DNA from: JACDAE01 sp963717195
GTDB taxonomy: Bacteria; Chloroflexota; Ktedonobacteria; Ktedonobacterales; Ktedonobacteraceae
Length of the DNA stretch: 64,000 nt
Direction: 5' to 3'
NCBI GenBank assembly: GCA_963717195.1
Contig: CAVQVR010000002.1
Coordinates: 62,001-126,000 of the forward strand
The notes beneath the pieces are model-generated. The model worked only from the letters and a program-made list of their open reading frames with translations. It was not told where the DNA came from and did no database searches. The position numbers and the translations under genes were made by a program. Below are positions 1-7,867 of the stretch, piece after piece. Each line of letters opens with the position of its first letter. The first letter of the stretch is position 1.

Positions 1-570
1 GCGACGAGCGTAGGAAGAGCCGCGAAAATTAGCAAAGACCTTGAAATGGTGCTCCTCAACCCGGACAGGAGCATGAACTGCTGGGCAATCTTGCAAAAGC
101 ATAAGATATCCGATAAACGGTTTTGGAGAAGTGCTAAAGGCTCCTTCACGAAAAGCCGTCCAAAAGTCCACAGCCGTTCCGATGGCCTCTTCGCAACGAT
201 TGTTGAAGTTATTGCCGAAAGAACCGACCTGTGATTTGAGTTCGAGTGCTGCGACCAGGCGCATGCTCTTTTCAGAACGATGAACCACCACGAGATCCCA
301 CATTTTGGTTGCGCGATAAAATCCGGGAAGCGTGACAGGAGCGCCTCTCTCGATAAAGACACTCTGCGCTGGGAGTCCATTGGCGATTACAAGGGTCTGA
401 ATGAGCTTCACAAACCCATCCATATTGGTTCCGGCGGTTGTGCGCCCTCGGTTTCCCTGATCCTTTTTTCCTTTTAACGCTTGATTTGCCGTTGCTTGCT
501 CTCCTGATCGCCAGAAGTGGGCCACAGCTTCCCTGGTACGTTCTTCATAGTTCGACAGATCAAGACTCAC
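1..570 (-). CDS. Type II restriction endonuclease, PaeR7I/XhoI family (3' end beyond window)
   Basis: This reading frame opens with GTG at 570 behind a GGAGAG ribosome site, 12 bases after the methyltransferase stop, and stays open to the window edge (190 codons visible). It was read by hand because it has no stop here. It carries the hallmarks of the PaeR7I/XhoI family: NMDGF near residue 49, LPGFYRATKMWD at 81-92, then LVAALELKS and FGNNFNNR with EEAIGTA at about 105-133. The WD plus ELK residues fit the acidic-(D/E)xK nuclease core. From family knowledge, these enzymes are about 245 residues, cut unmethylated CTCGAG, and are paired with an adenine methylase, which is exactly the neighbour here. 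The specificity is inferred from similarity. About 50 C-terminal residues are not visible, so integrity is unknown. Confidence 0.85.
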   Translation of the reverse strand, partial: MSLDLSNYEERTREAVAHFWRSGEQATANQALKGKKDQGNRGRTTAGTNMDGFVKLIQTLVIANGLPAQSVFIERGAPVTLPGFYRATKMWDLVVVHRSEKSMRLVAALELKSQVGSFGNNFNNRCEEAIGTAVDFWTAFREGAFSTSPKPFIGYLMLLQDCPAVHAPVRVEEHHFKVFANFRGSSYARR

Positions 571-582
571 CGTTTCTCTCCT

Positions 583-2328
583 TTATTCTTCTTCTCTATC
601 TGTTTCCCCATCATCGAAGAAAAGCAGCCTACGTTCGGCCTTACGAATATGATAGAGATCAAACGCCACCTCATCGCAACTGCTAACGTCTGGTTGCATT
701 GCTGCCTGTCGGAGGCGCTCACGTTGTATGATCGAGACCTGTTCCCAGCGAGGGATACAAATCCGACGAATATTTTGTGCTTGAAACCGGAAGTAGCCCC
801 CACGCATTTTCACCGAATAATTGGCGACAAAAAACTTGGCAATGGATGACCGCAGAAGTGCCTGGAGCGCTTGCAAATCCCAGGAAGAAGAGGTGACGAA
901 ATAGAGGTTGTGATGCGGATAGTAATGCCCTTCATCATAGACGACATGGGGTACCCCTTTGATATCAGGGATGAGTAGTTTAGGCTGATGAGTGAGTGGC
1001 TCAGAGATTTTGTCAATGGTGCGATACCAACTCTTGAGATTTTTTCTGGCGATATGGCGCGTCTTGATGCGTTCTTCATGTGCCAGAAAGTACGCTCTGA
1101 GGCGTGGATACTGCTCAAGACGAAGAAGCGTCCCATTCGCGTCAAATGGATTGACAACCATCCTCCCTTTCCAGACGATCTGTCCTGTTTGGATGTCGTC
1201 TGTCATTACCAGGGGAAGTTTGCACTCCTCTTCAATTGGCAGCAGTTCTTGACGCCCAATAAAGATCTCATCGCACCCAGTTGCCACGCCAATACCCACT
1301 CTACACCCAGCATCTTCTAGCAAGGGAAATTCCTGTTCTAGGCGTTGCAGCAACATCTGTTCCTCTGAGGATGCACTCAAAATCCAGGGATGTGATCGCG
1401 TCACAACGTTTGTCAGTACGTGAATGGAGGGGTTTGTACTGTTTTCCGTTGGTGATCGCAGAGCGGTTGCGAGGTTTTGCAAGAATTGAGCATCCAGCTT
1501 AGGATGGTGGACAATGGAAGTATGTTCACTTTTTTGTGCCGTAATAACAGTTATGGCAGGATAGGCAGTGACATTCGTTTGAAATGCCTCCATCTCGGTC
1601 ATATCAATATAACAGCGTAAATGGAAGCGATGGGAAATGAATGCTCTTAATGGCCCACCATAACGATTTTTCATCCAACGATCAGAACAGATAAAAGAGA
1701 GGGTTCCATCAGGGGTGAGCAGCGAAAGGCTACGCTCAATAAAGGGGATATAGAGATCGGCTCGATCATAGATGGTCTGATAGCGCATTTTATATTGAGC
1801 AAGAAGCGCATCGGGAAGCACCTCTTGACGAACATAGGGCGGATTTCCGACGACATGCGTAAAACGCTGCGAGAATGCTCTCAATAAGAAATCATCATGC
1901 ACGAGCCAGGAAGTTGTAAGCTGATACGCCTCCTGCTGCTCGATACCTCGTTCTTGTAACAAATGCAGCAGTCTCTCTCGCGTCAAAGTGAAGGTCTCCT
2001 GGTGCAGTTCGACAGCACGGAGAGCATCACGCAGCAATGGAACCGTATTGACGAGGGGTCCATGGTAGTGAACAAAAGAAGCGAGCAGACGTTCAACCGC
2101 AACGAAGAGAAAATCGCCTTGACCAAAGGATGGCTCAAGCAACGACACCTGGGTGAGATCTTCATCGCTCTGATATCCAGCCAGATCTAACATGAAGTCC
2201 ACCACTTCTCGTTTGGTAAAAATCGCGCCACGTTCGGCTGCCGGAGATTGTGAGAAGGGAGTGATTCTCTGCTGAACCTCTGAAAAGGGCTGGTCAAACC
2301 CATCAAGTACGTGTTGAACGTAGGTCAT
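583..2328 (-). CDS. N6-adenine DNA methyltransferase of the restriction-modification pair
   Basis: The product is a 581-residue class I SAM-dependent DNA methylase. From the chosen ATG the SAM-binding motif I variant EPSFGQGDF is at about 65-73 and the catalytic motif IV NPPY at about 162-165, followed by VRQEV. The order motif I then NPPY and the long C-terminal target-recognition region fit the gamma-type N6-adenine enzymes of PaeR7I/XhoI systems. The downstream gene is the cognate endonuclease, so this enzyme should protect host CTCGAG sites (inference). The frame could start earlier at a TTG (2376), but the ATG at 2328 is preferred because the TTG has no ribosome site. Having the methylase upstream of the nuclease would let protection build up first. 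No controller (C) protein gene is visible. Confidence 0.88.
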   Translation of the reverse strand: MTYVQHVLDGFDQPFSEVQQRITPFSQSPAAERGAIFTKREVVDFMLDLAGYQSDEDLTQVSLLEPSFGQGDFLFVAVERLLASFVHYHGPLVNTVPLLRDALRAVELHQETFTLTRERLLHLLQERGIEQQEAYQLTTSWLVHDDFLLRAFSQRFTHVVGNPPYVRQEVLPDALLAQYKMRYQTIYDRADLYIPFIERSLSLLTPDGTLSFICSDRWMKNRYGGPLRAFISHRFHLRCYIDMTEMEAFQTNVTAYPAITVITAQKSEHTSIVHHPKLDAQFLQNLATALRSPTENSTNPSIHVLTNVVTRSHPWILSASSEEQMLLQRLEQEFPLLEDAGCRVGIGVATGCDEIFIGRQELLPIEEECKLPLVMTDDIQTGQIVWKGRMVVNPFDANGTLLRLEQYPRLRAYFLAHEERIKTRHIARKNLKSWYRTIDKISEPLTHQPKLLIPDIKGVPHVVYDEGHYYPHHNLYFVTSSSWDLQALQALLRSSIAKFFVANYSVKMRGGYFRFQAQNIRRICIPRWEQVSIIQRERLRQAAMQPDVSSCDEVAFDLYHIRKAERRLLFFDDGETDREEE

Positions 2329-2500
2329 ACTTATCTCAACTCTTTTTAAGAAAGAGAAACTCTTCTCTTGGAACAATGGAGACAGAGAGAGCTCTCGTTT
2401 GCGCTCTGCGTTACATACTACCTGTTGGGGGAAGAGATTGCAAGAGGGAAAACGTGTCGAAACGGCTCAACCTTTGACCCCAAAGAAGGAGGCAAGTTCC

Positions 2501-2638
2501 ATGTGGGTCAGGGAGCCTTTGAAGCTGCGTGTTCCTCTCCTGATTTTACTGATAACGACTGGTGGACGAACGTTGCATTCTGCAAAGGCGTTGGACCAGG
2601 CCATCAACGCTGTCAAGGTCCGAGTAGACACCGGATGA
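2501..2638 (+). CDS. Possible small protein, 45 residues, unknown
   Basis: A short frame starts at ATG 2501 with a good AAGGAGG site 8 bases upstream. The peptide has a basic start, a hydrophobic stretch (LRVPLLILLITTGG) and a polar tail. Apart from it, the 470-base gap between the methyltransferase and the integrase holds no gene I can support. I recognise no family; it may be the end of a decayed gene or chance. Confidence 0.3.
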   Translation: MWVREPLKLRVPLLILLITTGGRTLHSAKALDQAINAVKVRVDTG

Positions 2639-2848
2639 GCAAGTACGAACTTATGTTTCTATGGTAACCCCCTACCCTTCCTGGCTTCTTTCCTGGTAAT
2701 CTTCCTCTGGCTTCCTGCTCAGGTTCCGCTTCTTCCGATTACTGATCATATACACTACTGATGAGTGAAGCAGAAGGAAGAGGTTGTCTTTGTATGATCG
2801 CGACGAACCAAACTCCAGAAATAGCAAAAAAAGAAGGAGACAAAAAAG

Positions 2849-4182
2849 ATGCAATCGATGAAGAATACCTTCTCATCCAGCCCGGGTAAACCAAAGAAAG
2901 CAGGAGAGCGTATCAAGATGAAAGGCTCACAAGTAACAGAAGAACGTGCGAAAGCACAGCGAGCCAAACTGGATACTCAGGCCAAGGCTCATCAGAGAGG
3001 GGAAAAGAAGGAAGCGGCCACTCATGTTATGCTGAACAAGAAAATGGCACGGCAGGACTATATGGCCAGAGGGCGCTTTCTCGAAACCTTGATTGAAGCC
3101 TATATCCAGGATCATATCGGTGGCAATCATAGCGAGAAAACACTGGAATGGCACCGGACGGCTCTGGGCTTGATGCGTCTGTTCCTGGAAGAGGAAGTCA
3201 GATATTACCCAGATCGATGATGTGGAAGTCAGATGACATTAGTGCCTGGTTTGCTCATATGCGCACGACACCAGGAGCCCGTGGCAAAGTGCGCAGTGAA
3301 CGGACTATTCAGACCTATGCTCGCTCGGCACGCGCGTTCTTCCACTGGTTAATCCGTCGTAGTACCCTCGAAGTGAACCCTTTTGATCGCGTTGTGTTTC
3401 CGAAAGTTGGGAGGCCACTGATCCAAACGATCACGACGGAAGAATTTGAAAAGCTCTTGCTTGCGTGTGCTCCTCCGAACGAGACGAGCCTTTTTGCCGA
3501 GCGAGCGGCGGTACGCAATCGCGCCATCCTCTGGTTACTCTACGATACTGGCATCCGCGTCTCTGAACTCACGCATCTGCGCGTCGACGATGTGGATCGC
3601 AAAAAAGGGGTCATCACCGTTATGGGGAAGGGATCGAAAGAGCGACGCATTGCCCTGGGACAAAACTGTTTGCGCAATCTCTCCTACTATCTGGACAAAC
3701 ATCGTCCTGATGAGGAGGAACTGGCAGAATGGGGAAGTGCTGGGGAAGATCACCTCTTTCTCTCGGAGACGCGCCAGCCACTGACCAAAAATGGCATGGA
3801 GATGCTGTTCAAGCGACTCAAAGAACGAGCGGGGATCACGGGAAAGCGCATCAGTCCCCATATTCTCCGGCACACGTTTGCCATCAACTACCTCATCAAA
3901 AGCAACGATCCCTTTAGCTTACAAGAGTTGCTGGGACATGAAGATCTGACGACGGTACAAAATTATATGCATATGAATGATACCGTTCTCCAGGAGCAAA
4001 AGCGAAAATACAGCCCTGGTGACCATCTTCTAAGCCGGATGCCTGGGCCACGAGAAACGAGGCGAAAGGGCTATGTTGCAAAGGAGCAACAGAAGAGAAG
4101 AAACCGTGTCAACGAACCAGAGGGTTCTGTGCCTTCGCCTGCACAAACAAAAGGCAAGCAGCAAAGATCAAGGGAGCAATAA
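2849..4182 (+). pseudogene. Tyrosine recombinase/integrase interrupted by two small indels
   Basis: The gene begins at ATG 2849 behind AAGGAGA. The basic N-terminus and first half of the SAM-like core-binding domain (LIEAYIQDHI through LMRLFLEEE) are in one frame that stops at 3220. The rest is in another frame. The peptide linking them is in the third frame between about 3201 and 3230 and reads DITQIDDVEV, joining perfectly to DDISAWFAHM. The break is therefore explained by four extra bases near 3197-3200 and one extra base near 3231. The catalytic half is intact: Arg in DTGIRVSEL, Lys in MGKGSKERR, HILRH, GHEDLTTVQ and the Tyr of QNYMH. A shortened product could start at an internal ATG near 3148 or 3214, but it would lack most of the core-binding domain. 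The gene probably belonged to the element that carried the restriction pair. Confidence 0.8.
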
Positions 4183-4235
4183 ATGGAAATTCATCGGTGA
4201 ACGTCTTGCAACGTCCTAAGAGCCGTCTGAAAAAC

Positions 4236-4279
4236 GCATCAAAAACGCCCTCACGATATCGCGAGGGCGTTTTTGATGC
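4236..4279. terminator. Bidirectional hairpin terminator
   Basis: Perfect 17-base arms (4236-4252 and 4263-4279) carry A-rich and T-rich outer ends. The hairpin lies between the convergent integrase and the small minus-strand gene, so it can end transcription from both sides. Confidence 0.75.
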
Positions 4280-4531
4280 CTAAAGAAGTGCTACCTCTAA
4301 CCAATCAGTCAGTTCCATGAGTGTCAGTTGGCGTGGCGTGGCGGAACGATCAAAAGGGTCGCACACGACTATCTGCCGCAACTCAGTGATAGTATAGACA
4401 TGACTGTACATGCCATACAGCAAGTCCAGGAAGCGTTCCAGGTCTTCGTGTGTATACCCTGCTGGACAGGGGCCATAGGACTTGAGAAGCCGTTTTCGTT
4501 TCGTGGGAGAGATATGCTGGTCTTGAACCAT
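4280..4531 (-). CDS. Small hypothetical protein, 83 residues
   Basis: The frame ends at the edge of the hairpin terminator. I chose the ATG at 4531 because AAGGGG sits 9 bases upstream; a GTG at 4570 would add 13 residues but has no ribosome site. The product is soluble and mixed-charge, with a basic start (SPTKRKRLLKSYG) and a C-terminal LTLMELTDWLEVALL. No family is recognised. The terminator placement and ribosome site support it as a real gene. Confidence 0.5.
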   Translation of the reverse strand: MVQDQHISPTKRKRLLKSYGPCPAGYTHEDLERFLDLLYGMYSHVYTITELRQIVVCDPFDRSATPRQLTLMELTDWLEVALL

Positions 4532-4880
4532 CGGTTGCGTCCCCTTATTGAGCACTACTGCATCACACACAGAGATGAGTTATCAACTCACATCCTTTAT
4601 CGTATCAGAGCGCTCCTGAAACGGGTAGGAAAGGAAGCAGTTGGGCGTGTGAACGCACCAAGAAAAAGAGAGGGAAGAAAACAGAAAAAGATGAAGGTAT
4701 GAATGCCAACAGGGAATGTAATCCAGTTGCTATTCCAAATCAATGGTCGCATGTGGTAAATAGGCTCAATGTTCTATTAACGCCGACGTAATTACGAGCC
4801 GATTTAGGGCTGAAACGGTTACGTATTAAGAGAGAAAGAAAGGATCATTTTTTTCGCTTCAATGGCACATCAATTCTCTG

Positions 4881-4945
4881 AGCACGCTTCCCACACGGTG
4901 TCAAGGGAAAGCGGAGCGGCCTTAATACCACGTGGGAAGCATGCT
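4881..4945. repeat. Hairpin repeat, copy A
   Basis: Imperfect 26-base arms (about 21 paired positions) enclose a loop of the form GAAAGCGGAGCGG. The core 4896-4930 is related to a second copy at 11377-11411, with 28 of 35 positions identical and all differences transitions. The surrounding 4571-5269 stretch has no gene I can support and looks like mobile-element debris. Confidence 0.55.
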
Positions 4946-5269
4946 AAACTCATCCAGCCATTGAGTCAAAACACCCGTAAATCGGCTCGGCATTCCACCG
5001 GCGCTGACACAAAAGGCAGCCGCTGGATTGTAGATAAGATTTCCAGGTGTGAAATTGTAACCCTAAGGATTCCCATTGGGGTCACCATATTATTCGGGGC
5101 TTTATCTCGACCTCATTTTACCAGTGACAAAAACATAGACCACGTATCTTTCCCTGTGCATTTTCATGCGTCGCGGCCACACCACCCAGTATGAAACTTG
5201 GCGATGCGGCCTTGTTCTTTTTCGCAATGGGAGTTCTAGACGAAATTTGCACCAATGCGCCACAGGCCC

Positions 5270-5341
5270 CTATTTCTCCTCAAGGTACTTGTACACAGTT
5301 CGCTTGGCCTGTTGAAACGAGATCAGGCGACTCTCAGAGAG
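5270..5341 (-). pseudogene. Possible C-terminal remnant of a serine recombinase
   Basis: Reading the minus strand from 5341 to a TAG at 5270 gives a short tail containing AKRTVYKYLEEK, which resembles the recognition helix that ends resolvase/invertase proteins. No catalytic domain is present nearby. This is a weak call based on one short motif. Confidence 0.22.
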
Positions 5342-5519
5342 TCCTTCTTCCTTTTGCAAATCGGTAGACCCAAATAGCACCGCAAAGGGCAAAAAGAACA
5401 GCAGCAACCAAGAAAACTATAGTGTTTTTGCTAGCTGTTGCAGCAAAGAAAACCATAGCAATAACTACGAGAAATGAGACGATCGCGACAGACAGATAGG
5501 AAACCTGAGTTTTATTCAT
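5334..5519 (-). CDS. Small two-helix membrane protein, 61 residues
   Basis: ATG at 5519 has an AGGAGAG ribosome site about 7 bases upstream. The product has two predicted membrane helices (about residues 8-28 and 33-53), separated by TASKN, and ends in the basic tail RFAKGRRTL. It stands in a minus-strand run with other small membrane or secreted proteins. No family is recognised; a helper or toxin-like peptide is possible, but nothing visible shows it. Confidence 0.5.
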   Translation of the reverse strand: MNKTQVSYLSVAIVSFLVVIAMVFFAATASKNTIVFLVAAVLFALCGAIWVYRFAKGRRTL

Positions 5520-5771
5520 ATCTCTACTCTCCTGACAGTTTGTTTCTTCATGCCTTTTTATACGTTCGATGTTTTTTAAAGTTGCAGAATTTCTAAATGT
5601 AATTCTCCAGTGTGGGTAGCGATCCTGACGATTCTGCCTTCTTGTCCAGACGAGAGATAAGTATCGCCAGAGGGTATTGCCACTCTGTGTCTTTCACCCT
5701 TTAGCCAAGAGGTTCCTCATTATGGAACTTCCTCTGCCTCAGCGTACTAATCACCCTTCAGCTCAAAGCTG

Positions 5772-6206
5772 TTACGATCTGGGTCTATTGTACCCAGAAT
5801 GCTCTCTCGTTGCCATTTTAGAGAAGAGGAAGGAGAGAATTGCAAGAACTAAAAATGCACCTCCTAAAAGGAAACCTAGGAATCCATCAAAAAATTTGGC
5901 TGCAACCCCCATCACCATGAGCATAGCTAAAGAAAGGAAAGAATAGACAATTCCAGCATACAGAGTAGCTTGTTGATATCGGGAAGCATGCCCTTCCTGT
6001 ATGTGCGTAAAACCTAGCAAAAAAGAAAGGATTGCTGCGACAAGCGTTATGGCAAGGATTATTGCAGCAGCTCTGCCAACATTGAGATCCCCATGGTTTA
6101 TTGCTACTATAGCGAGTAAGAGAGCGCATACGCTAGCTGCTATACTTATCGCTACAAATCGTATACGAACGGGAGAACGTGACCAGAGTGAACGATGCAT
6201 TTGCAT
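5772..6206 (-). CDS. Four-helix membrane protein, unknown
   Basis: The 144-residue product has a basic N-terminus (HRSLWSRSPVR) and four hydrophobic helices near residues 17-37, 45-65, 80-102 and 107-128, then a polar tail. AAGGA lies 8 bases before the ATG at 6206. The topology resembles small uncharacterised integral membrane proteins; no conserved catalytic residues are seen. It has the same orientation as the 61-residue membrane protein downstream but a gap of about 250 bases, so separate transcription is likely. Confidence 0.6.
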   Translation of the reverse strand: MQMHRSLWSRSPVRIRFVAISIAASVCALLLAIVAINHGDLNVGRAAAIILAITLVAAILSFLLGFTHIQEGHASRYQQATLYAGIVYSFLSLAMLMVMGVAAKFFDGFLGFLLGGAFLVLAILSFLFSKMATREHSGYNRPRS

Positions 6207-6413
6207 AATGAAAGTCCTTTCTTGTATTCAGGTAAATGTTGTTTGACTCGTAAAATACGAATTTACTTTGAATTTGCGTTTAAACTAAATCAGGTTAGGT
6301 ATCGCGATGAAGCCTCTTCAGAGGCGATTGAGAGCATCGAAAGTATACACGATAGTAACCAGTTTCAGGCCAACTCTCTGGTAGATCTAACATAATTGGT
6401 CTAAACATGAACT

Positions 6414-6457
6414 TGATGAAGGGGCCGATAGGCAAGGGCTGTTCGATCCCTTCATCA
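6414..6457. terminator. Hairpin downstream of the secreted protein gene
   Basis: Perfect 10-base arms TGATGAAGGG / CCCTTCATCA sit about 55 bases beyond the stop at 6511 of the minus-strand gene. It is probably its transcription terminator, although there is no long T-run. The rest of 6207-6510 shows nothing else I can support. Confidence 0.45.
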
Positions 6458-6510
6458 GCTATAATCCAGGTTTGTAAGCTTTCATTCTGCTTATGAACCG
6501 CTTATGAAGT

Positions 6511-7101
6511 TCAATCAGCGTAGTAGTAAGTGAAACTTCCATTAGAACACCAGGTTGTGCCATTTGGCCAATACTTGTCTGAATACCAGAGCAGATATGC
6601 TCCCCCAAACCCTTCAAGTACACCTGCAATAGCTATGGCTACTCCAACACCTGTCTCAGAAGCCAGAATGCCTACGATAGTGGCTACAGCACCTCCGAAA
6701 ATCATGGCCCACGCTATGGTATCCATTGTCCCGTTAGATATGTAATAGCAGTACCACCAAACATTGCCCGTGGCGATCTTGCTAACGTAATGGGAATTGG
6801 AGGGCTGTTTAGCCGAGACAGGAAGAGTGTTATAGGTACTAACGGCTTTTTGAACAATCTGGAATTGTTCTTGTGACACAGTACCTTTAAATTGCGGATC
6901 AATCGTTGCATGATGGTTTACCACATGCACATACAAATGGACTTTGGAAATCAAAGCTTGTGTTTCATGTAGGGTTGATATTCCTTGTGTATTATTAGGA
7001 ATGGAGGCAGCATGGGCAGTACTTGTCTGGCTCATCAATGATCCAAACAAAACAGCAACCGCAAGCATCGAGGTGGCAAAAATCAGTGAAAGTCTTTTCA
7101 T
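6511..7101 (-). CDS. Secreted protein with glycine-rich hydrophobic C-terminal segment
   Basis: The 196-residue product starts with a classical signal peptide (MKRLSLIFATSMLAVAVLF, cleavage likely after AHA). An alpha-helical mature region follows, then at about residues 125-165 a continuous hydrophobic stretch rich in Gly, Ala, Ile and Val, and finally an aromatic, Cys-containing tail (WCSNGSFTYYYAD). AGAGGG lies 5 bases upstream of the ATG. The tail resembles the hydrophobic domains of membrane-active peptides, but no named family is recognised and a simple membrane anchor is equally possible. It lies directly downstream of the RiPP-precursor-like gene and in the same orientation. Confidence 0.6.
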   Translation of the reverse strand: MKRLSLIFATSMLAVAVLFGSLMSQTSTAHAASIPNNTQGISTLHETQALISKVHLYVHVVNHHATIDPQFKGTVSQEQFQIVQKAVSTYNTLPVSAKQPSNSHYVSKIATGNVWWYCYYISNGTMDTIAWAMIFGGAVATIVGILASETGVGVAIAIAGVLEGFGGAYLLWYSDKYWPNGTTWCSNGSFTYYYAD

Positions 7102-7265
7102 ATTTTCCCTCTTTGGTGTACTATAAGATTTGCTTCCTGATACAAATCTTGTAAACGAACTTCAAACACAAAAACGCTCCGTAGTTCCCTTTAGATATGT
7201 CTGCTCTCAGCAAATTTAAGTCTTCTACTCCTTTGTGAGCAAGAGATAAAAACAATCAACTTGTT

Positions 7266-7496
7266 TTATGAGTCTCCAGATGAGCAATCTTCATCTGGAA
7301 CCAATGCTTCCAACAGACACTGACAGAACTGTGAAAAAGGGAGTGATGCAGATGCTTTAAACACTTCCAGCTCTTGGGACGTCAGCTCAAAGTCTCGGGC
7401 ATCAAGAGCTGCCAGAGGATCTTCTTGCAATTGTCGTTGAAATGTCGGGTTAATAGAGGCAAGACCGAGAATGTGGTTAATCACTTTCCATGACAT
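7266..7496 (-). CDS. Putative NHLP-type (Os1348-like) RiPP precursor, 76 residues
   Basis: The frame from ATG 7496 (AGAGG about 9 bases upstream) begins MSWKVINHILGLASINPTF, followed by LQEDPLAAL and FELTSQELEVFK. This matches the nitrile-hydratase-like leader pattern (helix, then DPxAAL, then LTxxExExF) used by families such as Os1348 and Franean1_4349. The tail is acidic with three cysteines (residues 58, 60 and 70) and Ser (FCQCLL, PDEDCSSGDS). In other genomes such proteins are proposed substrates of peptide-modifying enzymes. No modification enzyme is seen in the flanking genes, so the RiPP role is inference. A longer frame upstream to 7577 is open but lacks a ribosome site. The large BTAD regulator is encoded just upstream on the same strand. 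Confidence 0.6.
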   Translation of the reverse strand: MSWKVINHILGLASINPTFQRQLQEDPLAALDARDFELTSQELEVFKASASLPFSQFCQCLLEALVPDEDCSSGDS

Positions 7497-7509
7497 AGTC
7501 TGTGTCCTC

Positions 7510-7722
7510 TTAGAGATAACGTGCCGACATGAGCTGGATGACTCCCTGTGCATTTGTAGGCCAAGTAGGATCACCAATGTATCTAACCAGCTGAAAAGTG
7601 CGCAGGAGTGTCAGTGTTGTGAACAACAGGGTTCTTCCTACTGATGACCACATGCGATGCTCTCGGAGGAACAGGCTGGGACTCTTCACTTTTCCTCTAC
7701 CATACAAATGTCTTCTAAGCAT
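7510..7722 (-). CDS. Small basic hypothetical protein, 70 residues
   Basis: ATG at 7722 is preceded by an A/G-rich ribosome site, and the stop lies 13 bases before the RiPP-precursor-like start, so the two could be co-translated. The peptide is basic at its N-terminus (RRHLYGRGKVK) with a mildly hydrophobic middle (TLLFTTLTLLRTFQLV). No family is recognised. Support comes only from position and spacing. Confidence 0.35.
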   Translation of the reverse strand: MLRRHLYGRGKVKSPSLFLREHRMWSSVGRTLLFTTLTLLRTFQLVRYIGDPTWPTNAQGVIQLMSARYL

Positions 7723-7867
7723 TCTTTTTCTCTCTCTTTTTAAAAGGGTATTTGCATATATACAAGGATATAGATGTTCGATCTTGCCTTGTATACTCTC
7801 CTTCGTTCTGTCTGAGGAAAGAATACTATCCGCCTACTCTGCATTCACTCTGCACTGTACTCTGCAC

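Noticed and set aside
567..849. Overlapping plus- and minus-strand frames inside the methyltransferase gene
   Set aside because: They are out-of-frame shadows of the restriction pair, with no ribosome site or motif.
2368..2667. Plus-strand 99-codon frame upstream of the integrase
   Set aside because: No ribosome site for its start; the only translatable-looking segment is the shorter frame at 2501.
4862..5194. 110-codon plus-strand frame
   Set aside because: It runs through the hairpin repeat and IS-like debris and has no recognisable domain.
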